Below, in pieces: positions 14,062 through 20,246 of a stretch of DNA of 24,608 nucleotides. This stretch comes from a virus, in IMG/VR virus record IMGVR_UViG_3300021964_000509, positions 1-24,608 of that record, one strand, 5' to 3'. The notes under the pieces are model-generated. The model had not been told where the DNA came from, searched no databases, and saw only the letters and a program-made list of their open reading frames with translations. Both the position numbers and the translations under genes were made by a program. The first letter of the stretch is position 1. Every line of letters starts with the position of its first letter.

Positions 14062-14745
14062 ATGAAAGCTAGCATACTTACAGTTCTCGCTTACTTTGTT
14101 ATGATGAGTGTGGGTTATGCGAGTGATGTATACATTACGCAGTCGGGTGCAAGTCTTACTGCAAACATCAATCAAGATGGACAGACCAATAAATTTGGTA
14201 ATTCAACTACGGACGTTACTTTAACAGGTGATACTCAAACATTGGACGTTGATCAAATTGGTAATACAAATACCATTGCAGCTTCTGTTGTGGGTGCGAC
14301 ACAAACATTCACACTTAAACAAGAGGGTAACAGTAATACGTCTACTGTTTCGGTTGGTGCTAACTCTGCGTCAGCAGACAACAGTATTATTCAAACTATT
14401 ACTGGTAGTCAAAACACCACAACAGTTAATGTGGGCAATAGTGCAGCCTCCAGTGATGCAGACATTGATTTAGTCGCAACTGGTGACAGCAACACTATAA
14501 CCATTAATGAAAACAGTACTGCATCAATGTTAGGTGATGATAAGAAGATAACAAACATTACAGCAATTGGTGGCAGCAATACCATTACATCAACACATAC
14601 TGGTGCGGCTGACCAAGACACAACTCTACATCACACTGGTTCTTCAAGTACGTTTTCTATAACTCAAGGTGGAGCATACGATGGAACAGTTGATATGACA
14701 ACAGTTGGGTCGGGACATAATGTTACAATTACTATGGACGATTAG
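14062..14745 (+). CDS. Curlin-repeat protein 1 (CsgA/CsgB-like)
   Basis: This is a 227-residue protein with a signal peptide ending VGYA and then curlin repeats of the type I-x-Q-x-G-x-x-N. Good copies are NINQDGQTN, DVDQIGNTN and TLKQEGNSN, with partial ones at YITQSG and SITQGG; central repeats have lost the Gln (LVATGDSN, ITAIGGSN). Such repeats form the amyloid cross-beta fibre of curli. Ser, Thr, Asn and Asp dominate and there is no cysteine. A strong ribosome site (AAGGAG) precedes the ATG, 12 bases after csgG. It is the likely substrate of the adjacent CsgG/F channel. The degenerate repeats could suit a nucleator (CsgB-like) role; this is inference. Confidence 0.88.
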   Translation: MKASILTVLAYFVMMSVGYASDVYITQSGASLTANINQDGQTNKFGNSTTDVTLTGDTQTLDVDQIGNTNTIAASVVGATQTFTLKQEGNSNTSTVSVGANSASADNSIIQTITGSQNTTTVNVGNSAASSDADIDLVATGDSNTITINENSTASMLGDDKKITNITAIGGSNTITSTHTGAADQDTTLHHTGSSSTFSITQGGAYDGTVDMTTVGSGHNVTITMDD

Positions 14746-15781
14746 TCTATTTCTTATTACTGGTAGTGTTTATAGTGCGATAGGAGATGTAGTTAAACAA
14801 GAAGGGAATGCTTCTGTGGAAAGATCAGGCGAAAAATCTGATCTACAAAAAGGTTCGAAGATTGAGTTTAAAGACAATGTTCGAACTGGTCGCGGTGACG
14901 TTGGTATCAAATTTGTAGATGATACAAATGTCGCAATAAGCTCACACAGTTCGTTAGTGATAGATGACTTTGTGTATGACCCAAATAATAAAGGTGGGTC
15001 TAAACTTATAATGAATGTTGCATTGGGAACAGTTAGATATGCAAGTGGTAATATTGCAAAACTAAATGCTCAAAATGTTGATATTCGCACTCCAACTGCA
15101 CGAATAGGTGTGCTTGGAACTGCGTTTAGTATGACAGTTGATGAGGTAGGAAAATCTTTGGTTATCCTACTTCCCAATGCAGATGGAACGGTGGGTAAAA
15201 TTTCAGTAGAAAGTGATGTTGGTCAAGTCATTCTTAATCAAGCATTTCAATCCACACTAGTCACAAATGGTGAGAGTGTACCAACTAAACCAGTTATACT
15301 TGATTTGACGTTAGACCAGATTAACAACTTATTAATAATTAAACCACCTAAAGAAAAACTTATAGAGATAGTCAGAAATTCTAATAGTCTAAAAAATTTA
15401 CTGGATATAGACTTTTTAGAATATAGAGAGTTGGAAAAGAACCAGCTTGATGAAGATGAATTACAATTTACTGAATTGGACATTAATCCTTTAGATGTAG
15501 ATTTGTTGATGAATGTACTAGACCAATTGATTTCATTGACCGCACAATCAGAAATGGTAGACGGAAGAACAAGTGGGTTCAACAAATCAACTCAAGTCAA
15601 TACGCTTCGTGATGGTTCTCGTTTAGAAATAATTAGACAGGTTGGATCAAGTAATATTCATTTAAAATTAAATGCAGATTGGGGTTATGTAATCAATTTA
15701 ACGCAAGGTGGAATACCTGTGCCGGAGATAACGACAGATGACGAAACTACTAATAATATTGTTATCTATCAGTCTGAGTAG
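14720..15781 (+). CDS. FecR-domain secreted protein with C-terminal curlin-like repeats
   Basis: The start chosen is ATG 14720, which gives a clean signal peptide (MLQLLWTISLFLITGSVYSA); an in-frame TTG at 14705 would add five residues. The 353-residue product has a FecR domain at about residues 25-145: KQEGNASVERSGEKSDLQKG, a GD-type turn (GRGDVGIKFVDDTNVAISSHS), and the hallmark VDIRTPTARIGVLGTAF. A Leu/Asp/Glu-rich linker follows, then two curlin-like motifs, IRQVGSSN (Gln307, Gly309, Asn312) and LTQGG (329-331). FecR domains act in the periplasm, classically in signal transfer. The gene overlaps curlin 1 by 26 bases and curlin 2 by 44. The curlin-like end suggests direct contact with the fibre or its subunits. 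Confidence 0.82.
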   Translation: MLQLLWTISLFLITGSVYSAIGDVVKQEGNASVERSGEKSDLQKGSKIEFKDNVRTGRGDVGIKFVDDTNVAISSHSSLVIDDFVYDPNNKGGSKLIMNVALGTVRYASGNIAKLNAQNVDIRTPTARIGVLGTAFSMTVDEVGKSLVILLPNADGTVGKISVESDVGQVILNQAFQSTLVTNGESVPTKPVILDLTLDQINNLLIIKPPKEKLIEIVRNSNSLKNLLDIDFLEYRELEKNQLDEDELQFTELDINPLDVDLLMNVLDQLISLTAQSEMVDGRTSGFNKSTQVNTLRDGSRLEIIRQVGSSNIHLKLNADWGYVINLTQGGIPVPEITTDDETTNNIVIYQSE

Positions 15782-16532
15782 TATTGCACACGCTGACAAC
15801 AGTGTGTTCATAGAACAGATTACTGCCAGTGATGATACAACAATAACCATCAACCAAGACGGTAATAACAATGCTGTCAACTTGTCTATGGCTCATGATG
15901 ATAACACACTTGATTTTGATCAAGTAGGAAACAACAATACAATTAGTTGGGTTTCCTATTGGGGTTCGGGTAAAAGTTGGGGTGGAGACTTGGACGGAAC
16001 AAATAATGACATAAAGATTGAACAGAATAATACTATTGGTTCTGATTCAAACAAAGTCGGGTTTCACATACAAAGCAACAACAACAATGTTCATGTGTGT
16101 CAAGGATCTACTTTTGCCAGCAGTACATCTACGTCTTGTTCTGGATCTAGTTCTGAAGAATATGGTGGACATACCACTAATCTAGATTTACATTCTGGCA
16201 GCAATAATATAAAGATAGGACAACAAACTGGTACAGGAAATGCAGATCATTATGTCCAACTATATACATATGGCGGTGAGAATAACGATATTTTTGTAAA
16301 CCAAAATGGTAACGGAAATAAAACATTAAACATGACTGTACGAACTGATGGTGGCGAACAATCTATAATTCAGAAAGATAGTGGAGCTCATACTGCGACA
16401 ATAGATTTAACAGGAAGTTATCACACAGATTTAGATTTAAAACAACAGGGTAGTACTAATCAATCGTATAGTTTAACACAAAATTGTCAAACGTCTGGCG
16501 GTTGTGGAATATCATTAACACAAGGAAATTAA
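15738..16532 (+). CDS. Curlin-repeat protein 2 (CsgA-like)
   Basis: This is a 264-residue secreted protein with signal peptide MTKLLIILLSISLSSIAHA. The curlin repeats include ITINQDGNNN, DFDQVGNNN, IFVNQNGNGN and DLKQQGSTN, with spacer-rich variants between them (IKIEQNN, IKIGQQTGTGN, IQSNNNN). They are spaced irregularly, unlike the evenly spaced repeats of E. coli CsgA. Two cysteine pairs (HVCQG/TSCSG in the middle and NCQTSGGC near the end) could form disulphides in the periplasm and would affect passage through the pore. The signal peptide is encoded within the end of the FecR gene (44-base overlap). It is probably the main fibre subunit; which of the two curlins is the nucleator cannot be told. 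Confidence 0.88.
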   Translation: MTKLLIILLSISLSSIAHADNSVFIEQITASDDTTITINQDGNNNAVNLSMAHDDNTLDFDQVGNNNTISWVSYWGSGKSWGGDLDGTNNDIKIEQNNTIGSDSNKVGFHIQSNNNNVHVCQGSTFASSTSTSCSGSSSEEYGGHTTNLDLHSGSNNIKIGQQTGTGNADHYVQLYTYGGENNDIFVNQNGNGNKTLNMTVRTDGGEQSIIQKDSGAHTATIDLTGSYHTDLDLKQQGSTNQSYSLTQNCQTSGGCGISLTQGN

Positions 16533-16533
16533 A

Positions 16534-18390
16534 GTGAAAAAATGGATTGTCTCTATATTAGTTATCTTGCTCTTTTGTGGTATTCGTTATTCAGACCCTT
16601 GGTTTTTGGATATGGTGCGACTGAAAGCACTAGACCAACACCAAAGAACACAACAGGAAACAATCACAGAAAAGATTGTAACTGTAGAAATAGATAATGA
16701 TTCTATAAGAGAAAATGGTCAATGGCCTTGGCCCAGAAACGAATTAGCAAAAGACATTGAAGAATTGTATCGCATGGGAGCTGCGATTGTTGTAGTGCCT
16801 GTATTATTTGCAGATGCAGATAGAATGGGTGGCGATCAGCAATTTGATGAGATGTTGAAAAAGACTCCCACCATCATAGGACAAATACCAGCAAACCAAA
16901 CCAAAGGCAATCCTGTACCCAGAGGAGTTGCAACGATAGGAGCTCCTTGGCAACCTTGGGTGTATAATTACGAGGGTGCGGTTGGGCCAATAGAATCATT
17001 TGCGAAATCTGCAATAGGTGTGGGTATGATGTTGATTGCACCAGAGGGGGATGGTGTGGTTCGTAGGATGCCTTTAGTGGTTCAGATAGACGGACAACTA
17101 TACCCATCGTTATCTATGGAGATATTAAGAACAGCTGCTGGAGATATGAGCTATCAGATGAAGATTGGTGAGGGTGGTATTGAAGCACTACGCATACCAA
17201 AATACAAAACAATAACAACTGATGCAAATGGCGCAATTTGGATTGACTTTAAATGGAAAACAAAAACCTATGCGATAAACAGATTGACAGAAAAAGAACT
17301 ATTTGATGGATTAAATTTTACAGGAAAAATTGTTATACTTTCACCAACTGCATCTGGTATTGATAATCCAGTTGCAACACCAGTGGGAGTTATTCAAAGC
17401 CATGATTTGATAGCTGCATCTATAACAACCATGATGACAGGAAGAAATATCACAAGGCCATTCTGGTCTGATTTAGCAGAGTTGTCAGTTACCTTAGTCG
17501 CGTCACTTATACTGACTGCGGTGGTGTTAACACTAAGTTGGTATTTCGGTGCGATACTGTTACCATTGTTTCTTGCTGGGTCGTATTATGGAAGTTCATA
17601 CTTATTTACTGAATACAGTTATCTAATAGATTGGTCTTATCCTATTCTCACTATGTTTGTGGTTTGGTCAGTTGCAGCTTTCCTGCGGTTCATGGAAGAG
17701 TTTAGATTGCGTCAACAGATTAAGAAACAGTTTGAACATTACCTTGACCCAAGACAGGTTGCAATTTTACAGAAAAATCCAGAAGCACTAAAACTTGGTG
17801 GTGAACGTAGAGAGATGAGTTTTCTTTTTATGGACATTGTTGGGTTTACACCCATATCAGAATACTACAAAAACAATGATGACCCAGAAGGATTGGTCGA
17901 GTGTATCAATGACTACCTAGACCGCATGACTAAGATTGTCTTGGATAATGGGGGAACGGTAGACAAATACATGGGTGACTGTATCATGGCATTTTGGAAC
18001 GCACCACTGGATTGTGAAAACCATGCAGAACTCGCAGTTCGTACCTCTATGGAGTGTGCGGTGGAGACTGAGAACCTAAAGGCTGCATGGAAGGAGAAAG
18101 GACTACCAGAGATTAATATCGGTAGTGGTGTCAATACAGGAACATGCATTGTGGGTAATATGGGTAGTACCACCAGATTTGACTATTCGGTTATTGGTGA
18201 TGCAGTCAATCTGGCTGCAAGATTAGAGGCTTCGACTCGTAATTATCACAAGGAAGATGGTAGTATTGTTAACACCATATATTCTTCATACACCCAAGAA
18301 CAGTTACCAAATGACCTAAAAGGTGTTGAAATAGACAAAATTAAGGTCAAAGGTAAAGAAGAATTAGTAACTATTTACAAATCTCTATGA
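16534..18390 (+). CDS. CHASE2-class III adenylate cyclase
   Basis: This 618-residue membrane enzyme starts at GTG 16534, one base after curlin 2. An N-terminal anchor (about residues 5-18) is followed by an extracytoplasmic CHASE2 sensor domain (about 40-305; VTVEIDNDSI, NGQWPWPR). Three transmembrane helices (about 314-386), a linker (FEHYLDPRQVAIL) and a cytoplasmic cyclase domain follow. Catalytic residues are present: metal-binding Asp434 (FLFMDIVGFT) and Asp482 (DKYMGD), adenine-type Lys478, and transition-state Asn559 and Arg563 (VNLAAR). Ser552 replaces the usual Thr/Asp beside Lys478, which still favours ATP over GTP. It should turn a periplasmic signal into cAMP. FecR genes next to CHASE2-cyclase genes also occur in bacteria, from memory. 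Confidence 0.93.
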   Translation: MKKWIVSILVILLFCGIRYSDPWFLDMVRLKALDQHQRTQQETITEKIVTVEIDNDSIRENGQWPWPRNELAKDIEELYRMGAAIVVVPVLFADADRMGGDQQFDEMLKKTPTIIGQIPANQTKGNPVPRGVATIGAPWQPWVYNYEGAVGPIESFAKSAIGVGMMLIAPEGDGVVRRMPLVVQIDGQLYPSLSMEILRTAAGDMSYQMKIGEGGIEALRIPKYKTITTDANGAIWIDFKWKTKTYAINRLTEKELFDGLNFTGKIVILSPTASGIDNPVATPVGVIQSHDLIAASITTMMTGRNITRPFWSDLAELSVTLVASLILTAVVLTLSWYFGAILLPLFLAGSYYGSSYLFTEYSYLIDWSYPILTMFVVWSVAAFLRFMEEFRLRQQIKKQFEHYLDPRQVAILQKNPEALKLGGERREMSFLFMDIVGFTPISEYYKNNDDPEGLVECINDYLDRMTKIVLDNGGTVDKYMGDCIMAFWNAPLDCENHAELAVRTSMECAVETENLKAAWKEKGLPEINIGSGVNTGTCIVGNMGSTTRFDYSVIGDAVNLAARLEASTRNYHKEDGSIVNTIYSSYTQEQLPNDLKGVEIDKIKVKGKEELVTIYKSL

Positions 18391-18420
18391 AAATCAATGA
18401 CTTACGGATAGCAATTTGCC

Positions 18421-18449
18421 TTGACAAAGTATGGCCCACCCCTTATAAT
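18421..18449 (+). promoter_or_regulatory. Strong sigma-70-type early promoter
   Basis: TTGACA (18421-18426) and TATAAT (18444-18449) are both exact consensus with a 17-base spacer. It lies in the 90-base gap after the cyclase gene and should start a new early transcript. The predicted start point is near 18456, five bases before an ATG at 18461. Confidence 0.88.
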
Positions 18450-18460
18450 GGTTACATAAG

Positions 18461-18484
18461 ATGAAAAAAGAGGTGACTGAGTGA
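18461..18484 (+). other. Seven-codon ORF overlapping the next start
   Basis: ATG 18461 encodes MKKEVTE and stops at a TGA that overlaps the GTG start at 18481. The ten bases at 18461-18470, followed after a ten-base interval by GTGAGTAAA, match the continuous sequence ATGAAAAAAGTGAGTAAA at 18756-18773. It may be a decayed former start region now acting as a leader. Coding status is uncertain. Confidence 0.3.
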
Positions 18485-18708
18485 GTAAAGTGAATAATTG
18501 GATAATGGAAATGGAAGACTACACAGCTGATGCGGCTGAAGAGGTACTTTCGCAATTGGAAGATGTCACCAGTAAAGAAACAATCCTTTCAAATATACTT
18601 GAGTACGTCAAAGAACGTATGGAAATTGTTGACGAAAGTTACATAAAAGAGTATTTTGAAACAAATATTGACGAGTGGCGATTTGAGTTTAATTCAAAAT
18701 ATATCTAG
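18481..18708 (+). CDS. Small acidic early protein
   Basis: This is a 75-residue acidic, helical protein (for example AEEVLSQLEDV and MEIVDESYIKEYFETN) of unknown function. The GTG start is set by AGAGGTG upstream and is preceded by a consensus host promoter, so it should be expressed right after infection. Small acidic early proteins of phages often bind and redirect host enzymes, but no specific target is indicated. The first codons (GTGAGTAAA) match codons 4-6 of the next gene's ORF, which hints that the two leaders arose by duplication. Confidence 0.6.
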   Translation: MSKVNNWIMEMEDYTADAAEEVLSQLEDVTSKETILSNILEYVKERMEIVDESYIKEYFETNIDEWRFEFNSKYI

Positions 18709-18715
18709 TCCTGCC

Positions 18716-18744
18716 TTGACAAACCCTGTTCGGTGTGTTAGCAT
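18716..18744 (+). promoter_or_regulatory. Sigma-70-type early promoter
   Basis: TTGACA (18716-18721) with a 17-base spacer to TAGCAT (18739-18744), which keeps the TA...T pattern of a -10 box. The next start codon (18753) is only nine bases downstream, so transcription would begin about two bases before it. Confidence 0.65.
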
Positions 18745-18752
18745 AGTTATAT

Positions 18753-19223
18753 ATGATGAAAAAAGTGAGTAAAAATATGAAGTTCGAATTCTTTTGTGAC
18801 AAACCCCAGAAAAAAACTGTGACAAGTCACGATCATGTAATCAACTCTAACTGTGAGTGGAATACGCTGTCTAACAAAAATGCAGAAGTCAAAATATTTG
18901 ATATTGTGATGGATGCAGTTGATTATGAAACTTTCATAAGACTCTATCATGCAGCTCTAGTTTCAGAGTATGTTCCAAAAGATGCGATGGAAACCTATAG
19001 AATGTGGTGTGCTGATATCACTGAAATACTTCTCAACAACGAAGAGAAGAATTTAAGTAGGTTAAAAATCAAAGAGTATGCTTTGTGTCATCGTGATTTG
19101 AAAGACTACAAACAAGAGTTCGATTGGGAAATGGTTGCTTTGAAGAAAGCAAAAGAAAAGTACCCACCACGTTATAGAGCTCTGTACTACAGACCAGAAG
19201 TAAAACTTGCGTTGGCCGCATAA
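18753..19223 (+). CDS. Early protein of unknown function
   Basis: The open frame gives 156 residues from ATG 18753; other starts in frame are ATG 18756 and ATG 18777. The first two suit an almost leaderless mRNA from the promoter just upstream; the third has a weak AGTGAG site before it and would give MKFEFFCDKPQ. The protein is largely helical and basic towards the end (KEYALCHRDLKDYKQEF, KKAKEKYPPRYRALYYRPE). No known domain is recognised. Its own strong host-type promoter marks it as early, and its place among small early genes suggests a host-takeover or regulatory role, by inference only. Confidence 0.6.
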   Translation: MMKKVSKNMKFEFFCDKPQKKTVTSHDHVINSNCEWNTLSNKNAEVKIFDIVMDAVDYETFIRLYHAALVSEYVPKDAMETYRMWCADITEILLNNEEKNLSRLKIKEYALCHRDLKDYKQEFDWEMVALKKAKEKYPPRYRALYYRPEVKLALAA

Positions 19224-19232
19224 GGAAATTTT

Positions 19233-19415
19233 ATGAAATACTACGAACAAAATGTACCATCCTTTGAAATTGAATGGAAATATTCAGCCACCGTATATAA
19301 CGAGTGCATGAGGCGTGCAGAGGAAATACTTGCATCATCTATCTTTGCAAAGGTGGTTGATGAGAATGATTTGATTGCACTTACTGAAAAACTAGTAGAA
19401 GAATACGAGGAATAA
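19233..19415 (+). CDS. Small acidic early protein
   Basis: The 60-residue protein starts at ATG 19233 after an AAGGAAA ribosome site. It begins MKYYEQNVPSFEIEWKYSA and is followed by amphipathic helices with an acidic C-terminus (LTEKLVEEYEE). No family is recognised. It lies nine bases after the preceding early gene and shares its transcript. The length, composition and clean Shine-Dalgarno sequence support it being a real gene. Confidence 0.55.
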   Translation: MKYYEQNVPSFEIEWKYSATVYNECMRRAEEILASSIFAKVVDENDLIALTEKLVEEYEE

Positions 19416-19423
19416 ATACTTTC

Positions 19424-19645
19424 ATGGACGTTTATACTCACACAATTATTGCAACAGGCGCAATTGCTGTCGCTTACTCACTAGGCAGATATGTGCAAAA
19501 CAGCACGTTGCATGAAAAGGTTGTGGGTTGGGTTCTTGAAAAGTTAGAAAAGGATGGTTTTATTCAGACCAAAACTGATGAAGATGGTGATAAACAACTA
19601 ATTAAAATATCAGAAATTATTGCAAAAAACATTAATGGTACTTGA
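19424..19645 (+). CDS. Small N-terminally anchored protein conserved in marine T4-like phages
   Basis: This 73-residue protein has one N-terminal membrane helix (HTIIATGAIAVAYSLGRYV, about residues 6-24). A cytoplasmic helical part (KVVGWVLEKLEKDGFI) and a short charged end follow. I recall similar MDVYTHT-type small proteins in T4-like cyanophages. The ATG lies eight bases after the previous stop with CGAGGAA upstream. The function is unknown. The last codons overlap the TTGACT of the next promoter. Confidence 0.6.
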   Translation: MDVYTHTIIATGAIAVAYSLGRYVQNSTLHEKVVGWVLEKLEKDGFIQTKTDEDGDKQLIKISEIIAKNINGT

Positions 19646-19671
19646 CTTTTTACATCAAATTGTGGTAAATT
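19642..19671 (+). promoter_or_regulatory. Sigma-70-type early promoter before the bS21 cluster
   Basis: TTGACT (19642-19647) with a TAAATT -10-like box (19666-19671, spacer 18; GTAAAT at spacer 17 is the alternative). Bases 19638-19650 are identical to 5782-5794 before the primase gene. The ATG at 19678 is at or within a base or two of the expected transcript start. Confidence 0.6.
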
Positions 19672-19677
19672 TATATT

Positions 19678-20046
19678 ATGACTATGCATCTATTGCCTGC
19701 GTATTATACGACAACTAATACACGCAAAAAAAAGAAACCTACCAAAAACAAGAGAATTATTGCAGAGCGTGCTGCACACGAAAAGTTTCTTCGTAAACAT
19801 GGCTGTCACCCTGACCAACTTAAAAATAAACCTAAGAAGTTTGTAGAGTGGAAAGGTCATGATGTGTATCGTAGAGAGACAAAATATATTCCTAGTCGTA
19901 TGGATATGGGCAACATAGATAGTTGCACAAAAAAAGACAACACTGAGAAACTAAAAATATCAGCTGGATACACTATTGCGCCTGCATACAATAAAGGTGC
20001 GTACCAAGTAATCACCAAAGACAACGTAAAGGACATTGGTAAATGA
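19678..20046 (+). CDS. Basic protein of unknown function
   Basis: This is a 122-residue strongly basic protein: MTMHLLPAYYTTTNTRKKKK, then a Lys/Arg-rich helix (NKRIIAERAAHEKFLRKHG) and a C-terminal half with VEWKGHDVYRRETKYIPSR. The composition suggests nucleic-acid or ribosome binding. I recall MTxHLLPAYYTTTNT-type proteins from other pelagic T4-like phages, without a known role. It directly precedes and overlaps the bS21 gene (ATGA), so a link to translation is possible but unproven. The start lies almost at the predicted transcription start of the promoter at 19642, with no Shine-Dalgarno sequence. Confidence 0.65.
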   Translation: MTMHLLPAYYTTTNTRKKKKPTKNKRIIAERAAHEKFLRKHGCHPDQLKNKPKKFVEWKGHDVYRRETKYIPSRMDMGNIDSCTKKDNTEKLKISAGYTIAPAYNKGAYQVITKDNVKDIGK

Positions 20047-20246
20047 AAGTGGAAGTTCGCAACAATAATGTTGATAAAGCTATCCAAATTATGAAAAAGA
20101 AGCTACAACAAGATGGCCTCTTTAATATACTTAGAGAACGAGAGTTCTATGAATCAAAAGGCTCTAAACGCAGAAAAACTAAAGCAGCTTCAATTCGTAG
20201 ACAACAAAGAGAAATAAAAAAGAGGAAGGAAGAACTTGGATACTAA
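20043..20246 (+). CDS. rpsU: Ribosomal protein bS21
   Basis: This 67-residue protein matches the size and pattern of bS21: an N-terminal strand MKVEVRNNNVDKAIQIMKKK, then the hallmark REREFYESKGSKRRKTKAAS, and a basic helix (IRRQQREIKKRKEE). bS21 joins the small subunit late, next to the anti-Shine-Dalgarno end of 16S rRNA, and influences initiation. Several aquatic phages, including Pelagibacter myoviruses, are known to encode it, presumably to replace or supplement the host protein. The ATG overlaps the previous stop (ATGA) with AAAGGAC upstream. It belongs to the early unit starting at 19642. Confidence 0.93.
   Translation: MKVEVRNNNVDKAIQIMKKKLQQDGLFNILREREFYESKGSKRRKTKAASIRRQQREIKKRKEELGY

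Noticed and set aside
15247-15585. A 112-residue minus-strand ORF under the FecR gene
   Set aside because: It is a Ser/Leu/Asn-rich shadow of the Leu/Asp-rich linker of the FecR protein and has no start signals.
14062-16532. Tandem DNA repeats or a CRISPR-like array in the curlin genes
   Set aside because: The repetition is at the protein level (Q-x-G-x-x-N motifs) with varied codons and spacing; there are no identical DNA repeats with uniform spacers.
12207-18390. The curli block as a host genomic contamination
   Set aside because: It is bounded on both sides by phage genes without breaks, has a phage-type late promoter and the same tight overlapping gene style; contamination cannot be excluded without read data, but nothing in the sequence suggests a join.
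18387-18464. A 25-residue ORF in the gap after the cyclase gene
   Set aside because: It runs across the -35 and -10 elements of a consensus promoter and has no ribosome site.
19411-19418. AATAAATA as a further late promoter
   Set aside because: It spans the stop codon of the upstream gene and lies six bases before the next ATG, so the transcript would start at or after that codon; chance in an AT-rich sequence is likelier.
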